The notes under the pieces: generated by a model
What the model was told of the DNA's origin: nothing
Seen by the model: only the letters and a program-made list of their open reading frames with translations
Database searches by the model: none
In this document: positions 39,960-47,503 of the stretch, in pieces
How the letters are laid out: every line of letters begins with the position of its first letter
How positions within the stretch are numbered: the first letter of the stretch is position 1
Program-made: the position numbers and the translations under genes
NCBI RefSeq assembly: GCF_001748245.1
Contig: NZ_BDFO01000001.1
Span: 7,058,346 to 7,122,345, forward strand
Source: Oligoflexus tunisiensis
Lineage (GTDB): Bacteria > Bdellovibrionota_B > Oligoflexia > Oligoflexales > Oligoflexaceae
Length of the DNA stretch: 64,000 nucleotides
Reading direction: 5' to 3'

Positions 39960-40568
39960 GTGACAACGTTTTCGTCCATTTCCGTTCTGGCTTTCTGCAG
40001 CATCGTAGTGGCCTGCTCAGGCAGCCAATTCAAAAATGGTTCAACGCCGTCCGCCGACGGTACGGCAGCTCCCGAAACCGTGACTCAGGAAAACATTGAT
40101 GCGACGGCAGACCAGTTTCCCGGCGTTATTCCCGACGAGCTCGGCGAGCCTGACTCTCCCGAAGCGCCCGCGGCCACACCCCTTGTGAAAGACGAGGACA
40201 AGACGGCGCTGGACGCCTGCATTCAACAGTGGGGCAAGACGCCCTTCACCCCGGAAGAAATCGCCAGGCCGAAGCTGGTGGAAATCAATGAAGGGGTGAA
40301 CAACAATGCTGTGATTTATACGGATGATAAGGTTACCGAGAAGCCCGCTCTCTTTCTCGTCAACTTCAATATCAATGTCGGAAACAATGGACAGCTCGCG
40401 TTTTACAATCCGAAGGGCTGGTACTGCTTCAATGTCAAAGCCAAGGTCATCAATAATTTCATAATTAATGCGGCGTGCGACACGCAGGTGGCCATCGTTT
40501 CCAAGCAGGCTCAAAACGACAAGAACTTCACCATCGCGCGTGAGGAGCCCTGCCCGATCGCCCAGTAA
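39960..40568 (+). CDS. putative lipoprotein, 202 residues
   Basis: Signal with lipobox VVACS (Cys19), then an acidic, Ser/Thr/Pro-rich linker (about residues 25-70, NGSTPSADGTAAPE) and a compact beta-rich C-terminal domain of about 130 residues with four Cys (DACIQQW, WYCFNV, NAACDTQ, EEPCPIA), possibly two disulfides. The domain segment KPALFLVNFNINVGNNGQLA has a G-N-N repeat flavour like the lipoproteins at 40881 and 41831. GTG start chosen with GGGGGAGCAAC upstream. A terminator follows. Function unknown. Confidence 0.8.
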   Translation: MTTFSSISVLAFCSIVVACSGSQFKNGSTPSADGTAAPETVTQENIDATADQFPGVIPDELGEPDSPEAPAATPLVKDEDKTALDACIQQWGKTPFTPEEIARPKLVEINEGVNNNAVIYTDDKVTEKPALFLVNFNINVGNNGQLAFYNPKGWYCFNVKAKVINNFIINAACDTQVAIVSKQAQNDKNFTIAREEPCPIAQ

Positions 40569-40597
40569 GAATCGGGCGCTCCCTACACAGGAATCGA

Positions 40598-40640
40598 GGG
40601 TGCTCCAGGCTGACCGTCTGGAGCACCCTTGTTCATTTTA
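40598..40640 (+). terminator. intrinsic terminator after the 39960 lipoprotein
   Basis: Perfect 11-bp stem GGGTGCTCCAG/CTGGAGCACCC (40598-40608 and 40618-40628), 9-base loop, then TTGTTCATTTTA. Confidence 0.8.
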
Positions 40641-40687
40641 CTTGGCGTTCCAGTGACTTACAAAAACTCCAATGGTCCTGCCATCTA

Positions 40688-40700
40688 CACAAAATTTGTG
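40688..40700. promoter_or_regulatory. near-palindrome CACAAAATTTGTG, putative operator
   Basis: Arms CACAAA and TTTGTG around a central A. Its exact reverse complement occurs at 44501-44513. It is followed at once by a second dyad GTGAA-GT-TTCAC (40698-40709). Located about 180 bases upstream of the lipoprotein at 40881. Confidence 0.5.
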
Positions 40701-40880
40701 AAGTTTCACTTCTTACCGCCGGGTAAATGGCAACCGGAAGACGGGAGAACCACAGTGCAAAAGCGGGAGAGCCAGGCCTTGGGGTCACGCCACCGAAGGG
40801 TATGATGTAGGTCTTGGAAGAGACCTTTGGAGGAGACGATTAAAAATAATAGATGACGTAGGGTCTGGAGGAGACATTCC

Positions 40881-41741
40881 ATGAAACTTGGCTTTCAACA
40901 TTTGGTTTGCCTGGGTTTACCCATTCTGCTTTATGCCTGTGGCAGCGATACTCCGTCCTTTGTGGAAAAGCCTGAGAGTATCATCACGTTGACTGTGGAT
41001 GACGCTGCCGTCGATGATGATACTTTCGATATGGACGAACTGTTGAGCGACGAGGATGAAAGCCTGCCTGTGGACGATGCTGTTGCGGTAACCGCTGCAG
41101 AGTCAACGGAGGCTGGCGATGAATCCGCAGCTGATGACGGCAGAAGCCATGGAAATGGCAACGGCAACGGCCAGAAATCAAAAGACACACGGATCGCATC
41201 CAACGAAAACGACTCTCAGTCGGCAGATGCAACCCCAGTATCCAATACACCGGACTCCGGCAACGACACAGGCTCGTCCGACTCCACGCCTGACACGGCC
41301 TATGATGCCAAGGCTGTGGCGAAAGCCTGCCAGCCTTACTTCCGCGGCCTGAGCCAGAAGTTCAAGGTGGTGGACAGCATGGCCCTGTCCAGCCTGAGCG
41401 TGGCTCCCGGTACGGTGATTGCGTTCAAAGTGACAAGCAATCACTCGAGTCTCACCGTTCATCTGCCAGCTGGAAATGACCTGCCCGGTGTCTGCTTCTT
41501 TGTCAGCGGAAATCAGGCCACAGTGAGATTCTCCACCGCATCCACGGTCGAAGGCCTCGCCTATATCGCGGCAGGGAACCAGTCGAGTGGTGCGATTGAA
41601 TTCCTTGGAGGCAGTCCTGCCCGTTCCCATATCGAACTCAAAGGCCATGAGGCGTCCTTGGACGTCCTGGGCCTTGACACCGATCTGTGCCAGGGAGCCG
41701 TCCTGAAAGGGACAGCTCCGCGGTTTCAATGTAATCCCTGA
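40881..41741 (+). CDS. acidic lipoprotein with GNQ-repeat domain
   Basis: 286 residues; lipobox LLYAC (Cys20). A very acidic linker (about residues 25-85, DDAAVDDDTFDMDELLSDED) and a Ser/Asp/Thr spacer containing GNGNGNGQKSKD lead to a C-terminal domain of about 130 residues with spaced N-H/G-N-Q repeats (KVTSNHSSLTV; FVSGNQATVRF; IAAGNQSSGAI; LKGHEASLDV), about 20-24 residues apart. This suggests a beta-solenoid like DUF3060-type domains. The domain is paralogous to the one in the convergent gene at 41831. Start with GGAGGAGACATTCC upstream. Function unknown. Confidence 0.8.
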   Translation: MKLGFQHLVCLGLPILLYACGSDTPSFVEKPESIITLTVDDAAVDDDTFDMDELLSDEDESLPVDDAVAVTAAESTEAGDESAADDGRSHGNGNGNGQKSKDTRIASNENDSQSADATPVSNTPDSGNDTGSSDSTPDTAYDAKAVAKACQPYFRGLSQKFKVVDSMALSSLSVAPGTVIAFKVTSNHSSLTVHLPAGNDLPGVCFFVSGNQATVRFSTASTVEGLAYIAAGNQSSGAIEFLGGSPARSHIELKGHEASLDVLGLDTDLCQGAVLKGTAPRFQCNP

Positions 41742-41772
41742 TCACGTACGTCCCACGCTCGATGCAATAAAA

Positions 41773-41799
41773 AATCGGAATCCCTCTGGGATTCCGATT
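41773..41799. terminator. bidirectional terminator between convergent lipoprotein genes
   Basis: Perfect 12-bp stem AATCGGAATCCC/GGGATTCCGATT (41773-41784 and 41788-41799) with a 3-base loop. A-rich on the left (AATAAAAAA) and T-rich on the right (GTTCATTTTT). Confidence 0.85.
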
Positions 41800-41830
41800 G
41801 TTCATTTTTGCACCACAACATTGATTGGCT

Positions 41831-42562
41831 TTAAGGCTTCACACAGCTCACGCTGGTGTGATTACAGGGATAAGTTCCTTCACCGGTCAACACAATGCCG
41901 GGCTGATTCCCATTGGCATCGACCTGAAGGTCTTCGATGACTCCGTCCTTGCTGACAGCGGCTTCAACCAGCGCCTGGTTGCCTCGCGCCTTGATAAAGA
42001 TCTTCCCCACGGTCACGCCCACATCCATGGTCACGTGGCCCTGATTGCCGGTGACGAAGAGGCAGATGGCCGACAGCCGCGCACCAGGGGCATCCGCTGT
42101 CATCTTCAGGTTGACGAGATTGCGATTGCCAGTAACCTTCAAGGCAAAGGCGTCCTGAGGCGTCAGTGTAATCGACTTCTGCGAACCACTGACCTTCACG
42201 CGTTCCTTATTGATTCCGGCGTTCGCCGCACAGTCTCCAGCATCGGCATCCGTAGCCTGATCGTTTCCTTTAATCTTGTCAGGATCCTTGCCTTTGCCAT
42301 TGCCTTTGCCGCTTCCCTTGGTGACATCATCGTCGGTGTTTCCCTTGGTGACATCATCGTCGGTGTCCGATCCTGATTCCTTGCCATCGGTCGTGTTTTC
42401 AACCGTGGTGGTCGGCGTGCCGGTGGCATCAGCCCCCTTGGGATCCACGACAGTGATTTCGTAGGTTTCTCCCGCACTTCTTTCTTCTTCAAATCTTCCT
42501 TTTTGGCAGGAGCTGGGCAATAGAGCCACCAGCCCCACAACCAACAATGGCCACGGTTTCAT
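41831..42562 (-). CDS. lipoprotein with GNQ-repeat domain, paralogue of 40881 protein
   Basis: 243 residues; lipobox PSSC (Cys19). Linker has a tandem DDDVTKGN/DDDVTKGS duplication and a GSGKGNGKGKD stretch. The C-terminal about 125 residues show repeats of the form K-V-T-G-N-R, FVTGNQGHVTM, IKARGNQALVE and VDANGNQPGIV, aligning with the repeat domain of the 40881 protein, including the ICLFV/VCFFV Cys strand. This suggests beta-solenoid surface lipoproteins derived by duplication. It lies 45 bases after the DUF4382-like lipoprotein gene, in the same operon as the TIGR02147-like regulator. Confidence 0.8.
   Translation of the reverse strand: MKPWPLLVVGLVALLPSSCQKGRFEEERSAGETYEITVVDPKGADATGTPTTTVENTTDGKESGSDTDDDVTKGNTDDDVTKGSGKGNGKGKDPDKIKGNDQATDADAGDCAANAGINKERVKVSGSQKSITLTPQDAFALKVTGNRNLVNLKMTADAPGARLSAICLFVTGNQGHVTMDVGVTVGKIFIKARGNQALVEAAVSKDGVIEDLQVDANGNQPGIVLTGEGTYPCNHTSVSCVKP
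42314..42367. repeat. 27-bp tandem duplication in coding sequence
   Basis: Two copies (42314-42340 and 42341-42367), sharing CCCTTGGTGACATCATCGTC, encode DDDVTKG twice in the linker of the 41831 lipoprotein. In frame, so copy-number change would lengthen the linker by nine residues. Confidence 0.75.
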
Positions 42563-42607
42563 TGTATTCTCCAGTGTCTAGGCAATTCGAACCGTCTACA
42601 GCTATAT

Positions 42608-43504
42608 TTAAGGCAGTTTCACCTTGGTACCCTTGTCAGCATCTACAGCAACCACCACATCCTCGACGTCACCCACCGCAACCTCATTCCGGAAGACGCG
42701 GAGGTCGTAGGTTCCTGGTTCCAGGAAGGCGAGTTTGAACTGGCCATTCCTGACTTTGGCGGAGCTGATGGCGTTTTCGCAGGTGTCGTCATTATCCCGG
42801 GCCGCTCCGTCCGCGTAAACGCAGACCACGGATCCGTCCTGCCCTTCACCCGCAGCGCTGCCTGACTTGCTGTTATCCGCGAGGCGCAGCACAGGCTTCA
42901 GCTGATACTTGCTCTTGTCTTCGTTCCCGTTTCCATTTCCATTCCCCTTGCCCGTGACCTTGATGGATTTGCGCAGATCGAAGTCGATTGTCAGCTCCAG
43001 AGGCACACCGTCGACCTTGGTGAATGCTGTTTGAATCTTGAGGCCGCTGTCGGAGCCGCTGGGAATCACCAGCGCATGCTCAGCCCCTTCGCTGTCCACA
43101 AGGCGGCCCGGGGCCTCCTCGGCCAGAATCAGACGGGTTTGACCATAAGTTCCGGCAGGCAGGGATTCAATGGACGCAAGAAGGGATGTTTCGCCGTTCT
43201 GCAGCTGCAGAAGGTCGATCTCCTGATCCGTTTCCATGGGGATGGTGATCCATTCACCCTCAGTCTGGGCAATCTGGACGCTTTCCACCGTAATATACAC
43301 ATTCTGTGCATCCTCAACCGGGGCATCGGTTATGGAGAACGTCAAAGCAGGCTGCACCACAGGACCTGGTTCCGGCTGTTGCTCGGTCTCCGGTTCCGTA
43401 CTTTCCGGATTGCCGCCGAGGGTTCCTCCGCAGGCATCGATGACGAGCACGCAGACGGCAGCCTGGACGATTGATTTCAAGTCTCTAAGCATTCGTGCCC
43501 TCAC
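42608..43504 (-). CDS. DUF4382-like lipoprotein
   Basis: 298 residues; signal with lipobox VIDAC (Cys25). Residues about 52-210 fit DUF4382: ALTFSITDAPVEDAQNVYIT, WITIPMETDQEIDLLQLQNG and SLPAGTYGQTRLILAE. A GKGNGNGNGNEDKSK insert and a C-terminal carboxypeptidase-regulatory-like (beta-sandwich) domain (NGQFKLAFLEPGTYDLRVFR) follow. Such proteins are usually surface or periplasmic with unknown function. The GTG start overlaps the regulator's stop (GTGA); an ATG lies at 43492. Middle gene of the regulator-lipoprotein-lipoprotein operon. Confidence 0.85.
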   Translation of the reverse strand: MRARMLRDLKSIVQAAVCVLVIDACGGTLGGNPESTEPETEQQPEPGPVVQPALTFSITDAPVEDAQNVYITVESVQIAQTEGEWITIPMETDQEIDLLQLQNGETSLLASIESLPAGTYGQTRLILAEEAPGRLVDSEGAEHALVIPSGSDSGLKIQTAFTKVDGVPLELTIDFDLRKSIKVTGKGNGNGNGNEDKSKYQLKPVLRLADNSKSGSAAGEGQDGSVVCVYADGAARDNDDTCENAISSAKVRNGQFKLAFLEPGTYDLRVFRNEVAVGDVEDVVVAVDADKGTKVKLP

Positions 43505-44352
43505 TCGGTAAAAGGAAAGAGTTGAATGTTGATCTGATAGATTTCATCACCCACTCCACCCCGATCCGCTTCATCCAAAAGTTGCAGCTGGAACGTGTGT
43601 ATCATGGCACGCAACTTCTTTGCGGTTTCTTCATTGACACTGACGGTCACGGCACTCACATCGCGGCGCTGACCACTGATGGAGGTTAAAGCGGCCTTGG
43701 CATGATCAATCATGCTGCTGTGATAGCTGACCAGTGCCATCCCCTTGATGCGGTGCCCGGTGCTGACACGGTCCTTGGTCTGACGCCAGGTGTTGAGTTC
43801 CGGATCAAACGCGATCAGGTTCAGCCGTTCGAGCAGTTCCAGGCTGGTCTTGACCTGAGCCGGTTTCAAATTCGGAATGATCCGTTTTGCGATCCAATTG
43901 ACATCGGGCTGGAAGTTTTTCGTGCCGATCAATTCCCAAATCACAGGGTTATACCAGACCGCGAAGTACTCGAGCATATCCTTGTCAAGTTCATCCGGCA
44001 GGGTTTTCCTTTTCAGAGTCTGAAGCTTTTGAAAATATTCCTCGCGCTTGGCGGAAGTCTTGGCATTGCAAAAGGAAACAAGGGCACTTAAATAGTGGGC
44101 TTCCGCCGCTTCCATTTCGAGGTTTTCGATCACACTGACCGCGGCCTTGTCTGTCAGAGGTCGATAGCCGTGGACGATCTGATGCATGACCGTGGTGGCT
44201 TTGAAACCCAGGTCTTCGGCAAATCTCTGGTAGGAGTATTCACCGGCCGCTTTTCTATGTTCATAAAGAGCGCGGAAGAAGAGGCGGTAGTCGAGATAGG
44301 AACTCGGCTTCACCTCTCTTTTCACGATCTCTTTTAGTCCTGACTTTTTCAA
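43501..44352 (-). CDS. TIGR02147-like (DUF4423) putative regulator
   Basis: 283 residues from a TTG at 44352 (GGAG 7 bases upstream); the frame is open up to 44505, but the upstream part is AT-rich, Lys/Thr-rich and carries promoter-like sequence. The N-terminal SSYLDYRLFFRALYEHRKAA and a helix-turn-helix-like piece YQRFAEDLGFKATTVMHQIV match the TIGR02147 pattern. The middle segment EAHYLSALVSFCNAKTSAKR and a winged-helix-like part (VKTSLELLERLNLIAFDPEL) follow. TIGR02147 proteins are abundant in Fibrobacteres and Bdellovibrio-like bacteria; a transcription-factor role is inferred from the HTH-like and winged-helix-like parts. No signal peptide. Confidence 0.78.
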   Translation of the reverse strand: MKKSGLKEIVKREVKPSSYLDYRLFFRALYEHRKAAGEYSYQRFAEDLGFKATTVMHQIVHGYRPLTDKAAVSVIENLEMEAAEAHYLSALVSFCNAKTSAKREEYFQKLQTLKRKTLPDELDKDMLEYFAVWYNPVIWELIGTKNFQPDVNWIAKRIIPNLKPAQVKTSLELLERLNLIAFDPELNTWRQTKDRVSTGHRIKGMALVSYHSSMIDHAKAALTSISGQRRDVSAVTVSVNEETAKKLRAMIHTFQLQLLDEADRGGVGDEIYQINIQLFPFTE

Positions 44353-44464
44353 TCTCAGACTCCATAAGCCGTGCGCATGAATCGATGTGCTAGGGTTCTT
44401 ATCGGATTTTTTGGTAAAAACTTTAGGCCTTTTTGTGTACTTAGTTTTTTTATAAGCTACTATT

Positions 44465-44493
44465 TTTATTGGAATAAGAAAAATCACTTGCAA
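44465..44493 (-). promoter_or_regulatory. predicted promoter of the regulator-lipoprotein operon
   Basis: On the minus strand TTGCAA (44488-44493), a 17-base spacer and AATAAA (44465-44470) within a strongly AT-rich stretch. The near-palindrome at 44501-44513 sits 7 bases upstream of the -35. Confidence 0.4.
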
Positions 44494-44500
44494 AGGGGCC

Positions 44501-44513
44501 CACAAATTTTGTG
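44501..44513. promoter_or_regulatory. near-palindrome CACAAATTTTGTG, putative operator
   Basis: Exact reverse complement of the element at 40688-40700. It lies in the divergent region between the TIGR02147-like operon and the EF-hand lipoprotein gene, so one protein bound here could control both directions. A half-site TTTTGTGTAC (44431-44440) lies 60 bases away. Confidence 0.5.
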
Positions 44514-44630
44514 TACAGCAGAAATGGGACTGGGCAAGGCTTTGTTATGACTTTCGAAGGCGCGGTTCTTAAAAGTTTGCCCAAGCGGCACCGATAGTGT
44601 GCATACGGTTTTTAATTCCTGGAGGGACCC

Positions 44631-45299
44631 ATGAGAACCAAATCGCACCACATCGGCCTATCTCTTTTAATGTATGGATCCATGCTTCTGATGCTGGCCT
44701 GCCAGGGTGCAGATCCATCAGAAAGTAACGATCCAGGTCCGGCTGATGTGGAAACAGGCTGGTTCAACCTCTCCAAAGAAGCTCAGGCTGAAGTCCTCGG
44801 GACTCAGGTCAAATCCATGGGCGAGATGCGCAAGGAATTGATGGCCAGGGCCGATGCCGATGGGGATGGCGTGCTGAGTGAGGCGGAAAAAGCGGAGCTG
44901 CGCGCGGACTGGAAGGACCTGAAGGACGAGATGAAAGCCGCCTTGAAAGCGGAGCTGGATAAGGATGGCGACGGTGACGTCAGCCAGGACGAAAAGAAGG
45001 AAGGGCTGGAAGGCATGGGACAAAAGATCAAGGAAGCCATCCAGAGCAAGCACGAGGAAATGCGTGCCGCTCAGGAAGCTGCGCGTGCCAAAATCAAGGA
45101 AGCCTGCGCCGCAGCCCGGGGCAAAAAGGATGCCGACGTCGATGTCAAGGCTGAGCAGGAGGCATGCAAGGCGGTAAGAACGGAAGAAAAGGAAAAACTT
45201 CAGGCACAGCTGAAGGAAAACCTCGACGCCTTGAAAGCGGAAATCGACGAGCTGAAAGGCATGCTCGCGACCGTTGAAGTCCAAAGCACAACCCTTTAA
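44631..45299 (+). CDS. EF-hand lipoprotein with coiled coil
   Basis: 222 residues; lipobox LMLAC (Cys24). Two canonical calcium-binding loops are seen: DADGDGVLSEAE (residues 75-86) and DKDGDGDVSQDE (110-121), with acidic ligands at positions 1, 3, 5 and 12. From about residue 122 to the end it is a Lys/Glu/Ala-rich probable coiled coil with two Cys (KEACAAARG, EQEACKAV). Probably a calcium-binding periplasmic or surface lipoprotein. It leads a two-gene plus-strand unit with the cytochrome-like lipoprotein 25 bases downstream. Confidence 0.85.
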   Translation: MRTKSHHIGLSLLMYGSMLLMLACQGADPSESNDPGPADVETGWFNLSKEAQAEVLGTQVKSMGEMRKELMARADADGDGVLSEAEKAELRADWKDLKDEMKAALKAELDKDGDGDVSQDEKKEGLEGMGQKIKEAIQSKHEEMRAAQEAARAKIKEACAAARGKKDADVDVKAEQEACKAVRTEEKEKLQAQLKENLDALKAEIDELKGMLATVEVQSTTL

Positions 45300-45324
45300 T
45301 CACAAATTGAAACGGAGACAAATC

Positions 45325-45789
45325 ATGATCATCAAACATATCACCCTCATCGGCTGCCTCGCTCTTTCGCTGATCGCTTGCGACAAAATTGGCAATAAGA
45401 ACAGTCGGTCCTCCGGCGGCGGCAGTGAAGCGGCTCCTGCGGATCCCGCCGTCAGTGAAGGCGATGCGACGGCTGCCCAGGATGAAGCCGGCCAGAATCC
45501 TGATGGCACTCCAGTGGATCCCGCCATGGCTTTGACCGGCAAGGATCTCTATGCGAAGCTCTGTGCGGGCTGCCATCAGGATTTTGAAGAGTCGACGCTG
45601 GGCAAAACGTCCATGGGTCGACTGAAGGCGGCGATCGAAAAGGAACCTGATATGGCTGGCTTGAAGGATCTGAGCGAAGCGGATCTGGAAGCGCTCGTCG
45701 CCGCATTGAGCGAACTCCCCCCAGGCAAGGGCAAGAAAGCTGACAAGAAAGACGAAGAGAACGAGGAAGCTGAAGTTGAAGCCGAGTGA
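45325..45789 (+). CDS. c-type cytochrome-like lipoprotein
   Basis: 154 residues; lipobox LIAC (Cys19), then a Gly/Ala/Asp linker and a small cytochrome c domain with one heme site CAGCH (residues 80-84, LYAKLCAGCHQDFEESTLG). A candidate axial Met is in EPDMAGL, and the helix LSEADLEALVAALSELPPGK is the usual C-terminal cytochrome helix. The tail is acidic (DKKDEENEEAEVEAE). Predicted membrane-anchored electron carrier; no oxidase or dehydrogenase is adjacent. Start at MIIKHITLIG with GGAGACAAATC upstream. Confidence 0.87.
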   Translation: MIIKHITLIGCLALSLIACDKIGNKNSRSSGGGSEAAPADPAVSEGDATAAQDEAGQNPDGTPVDPAMALTGKDLYAKLCAGCHQDFEESTLGKTSMGRLKAAIEKEPDMAGLKDLSEADLEALVAALSELPPGKGKKADKKDEENEEAEVEAE

Positions 45790-45793
45790 GAAA

Positions 45794-46585
45794 TCAGCTC
45801 GTCCAGCGTTGCCTCAGCGCCTCGTAAAGGATGACAGCGCCGGCCACCGAAACATTCAGTGAGTCGGCGAGGCCCTGCATCGGAATCTTCACCGGAATGT
45901 TCTCGAGCTTTTGCCAGACCGGGGAAAGGCCCCAGGCCTCCGACCCGAGTACTATGGCCAAAGGACCTTTGAGATCAACCTGGAAGTGATACGCTTGAGC
46001 CAAGGGCGAGGCCGTCAGAATCCGAATCCTCTTCTGCCCACAATAGTCTGCAAAACTCTCATGATCCGTGACGATCAAAGGTCGCGTGAACAGTGCCCCC
46101 ACACTGGCCCGCAAGGCGTTGGGATTATAGGGATCCGCCTTGGGATCGAGCACGACGATGGCATCCACTCCGGCACCGTCGGCACTCCGCGCCAGGGCCC
46201 CGAAATTACCCGGTTTTTCGATATTTTCGAGCACCAGAAGCCAGGGGTCCGCCTTATCCGGAAGGTGCTCCAGCCCAAACGTTTTCTGCTCCAAAACCGC
46301 CACCAGACCATCACTCCCTTCACGCACGGCGAGTTTGGCAAAGACTTCCGTTGTGATATGGAGCTTCAGTCGTTCTTCAATCCGGAGCAGAAGTTCACGC
46401 GCATAGGGACTGAGAACCTCATGGCAGATGTAGAGCGTTTTCAAAACATAGGCGCTGGCGAGGGCGCGACTGATTTCCCGCGCGCCTTCCAAAACAAAAA
46501 GCCCCGTCTGCCGGCGCGCCTTGCTTTCACGTAGCTTGATCACATCCTTGATTTTTTGATTTTGCGGGCTGGTGATGGTGATCAT
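45794..46585 (-). CDS. SpoU/TrmH-family RNA methyltransferase
   Basis: 263 residues, SPOUT class 2'-O-methyltransferase. N-terminal substrate-binding piece begins with SPQNQKIKDVIKLRESKARR, followed by motif 1 LENIEKPGNFGALARSADGA, motif 2 AIVLGSEAWGLS and motif 3 IPMQGLADSLNVSVAGAVIL. The catalytic Asn/Arg of motif 1 is present (KPGNFGALAR). Target RNA is not determined. It follows the RlmI-like gene by 1 base, so probably the same transcript. Confidence 0.9.
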   Translation of the reverse strand: MITITSPQNQKIKDVIKLRESKARRQTGLFVLEGAREISRALASAYVLKTLYICHEVLSPYARELLLRIEERLKLHITTEVFAKLAVREGSDGLVAVLEQKTFGLEHLPDKADPWLLVLENIEKPGNFGALARSADGAGVDAIVVLDPKADPYNPNALRASVGALFTRPLIVTDHESFADYCGQKRIRILTASPLAQAYHFQVDLKGPLAIVLGSEAWGLSPVWQKLENIPVKIPMQGLADSLNVSVAGAVILYEALRQRWTS

Positions 46586-46586
46586 A

Positions 46587-47447
46587 TCAATCCCGAATAA
46601 ACCAGGTGTTGGACCCGCTTGGCAAAGCCCGTCCGGATTCCTTTTCGCGGACCAGCATCTCCTCTTCCAGAAAACGACCGGGCACCGAACCCACCAGAGG
46701 CAAAAGAAGATTGCGCATGGCCACCGGCGTGTATCCGTTGGAATGGGAACTCAGCAGGATGAATTTGAAATCATCAGCCAGAAGTTCCTTCAACCCATCC
46801 AGAAGGGGAATGAGATGCTCCTCGATTTTCCAGACCTCATTCTTCGTGCCGCGGCCAAAGCTCGGTGGATCCAGAATAATCCCCTGATATTTCTTTTCCC
46901 GCCGCACCTCACGCGCGACATATTTCTGCACGTCCTCGACCAGCCAGCGAATTTCATGCGAACCGAGCTCATTCAATTCAGCATTCTGCCGGGCCCAGGC
47001 CACGGACGTTTTGGAGGCGTCCACGTGGGCAACCTTCGCCCCGCCCTGCGCCGCGGCGAGGGTTGAGCCTCCTGTATAGGCAAAGAGATTCAGCACATGA
47101 AATTCACGTCCGTCCCGCGAACCATCGAAACAAAGTTTGCGAATGCGCTGCCAGTTGCCCGCCTGCTCCGCGAAGAGACCGAGGTGACCGAAATCCGTCA
47201 GATCCATCTGCAGTTTCAGGCCGCCATAGTTAATGACGAACTGCTCCTTCATCTTTTTATTGAAAAAGGTCCACTTCCCATCGCCTCCGCTGAAGCGGGC
47301 ATAACGCGCGTCCACCCGATTCCATTGGTCTTCACCAAGGCGCGGCGTCCACACCGCCTGGGGCGAAGGGCGCACCATGCGATAGGGTCCAACCTGTTCG
47401 AGCTTTTGAAAGTTTCCGGAATCGATCAGTGTGTAGGTCATATCCAT
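46587..47447 (-). CDS. class I SAM-dependent methyltransferase, RlmI/RlmK-like
   Basis: 286 residues. Rossmann motif I LNLFAYTGGSTLAAAQGG, acidic motif HVDASK, and the substrate motif IILDPPSFGRG place it with the RlmI/RlmK group that methylates 23S rRNA bases. No PUA domain precedes it, so it resembles the compact form. Position of modification unknown. Between alanine dehydrogenase and the TrmH-like gene; a G/C hairpin (47469-47488) lies just upstream. Confidence 0.9.
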   Translation of the reverse strand: MDMTYTLIDSGNFQKLEQVGPYRMVRPSPQAVWTPRLGEDQWNRVDARYARFSGGDGKWTFFNKKMKEQFVINYGGLKLQMDLTDFGHLGLFAEQAGNWQRIRKLCFDGSRDGREFHVLNLFAYTGGSTLAAAQGGAKVAHVDASKTSVAWARQNAELNELGSHEIRWLVEDVQKYVAREVRREKKYQGIILDPPSFGRGTKNEVWKIEEHLIPLLDGLKELLADDFKFILLSSHSNGYTPVAMRNLLLPLVGSVPGRFLEEEMLVREKESGRALPSGSNTWFIRD

Positions 47448-47468
47448 GGACGGGGAACCTTGTTCGGG

Positions 47469-47488
47469 GGGCCCATATTCGGGCCCCT
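47469..47488. other. intercistronic hairpin between ald and the RlmI-like gene
   Basis: Perfect stem GGGGCCC/GGGCCCC with a 6-base loop. It lies 16 bases past the ald stop and has no T-run, so it is a weak terminator candidate at best. Confidence 0.45.
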
Positions 47489-47503
47489 ATGCGGCTGGGA
47501 AAA

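Larger units (their letters stand above)
40569..40880. other. 312-bp region: terminator, operator and long leader
   Basis: Holds the terminator (40598-40640), the near-palindrome (40688-40700) and a purine-rich leader of about 170 bases before the next lipoprotein. The leader has a hairpin GGTCT/AGACC (40810-40825) and TGGAGGAGAC twice (40828-40837 and 40866-40875); the second copy is the ribosome site of the gene. No gene is seen. The leader matches no riboswitch family I could recognise. Confidence 0.5.

Noticed and set aside
40701..40880. Possible c-di-GMP or cobalamin riboswitch in the lipoprotein leader
   Set aside because: GGCAACC and GTGCAAAAGC recall parts of the c-di-GMP-I consensus, but the GGACGCAAAG core and helix order do not fit.
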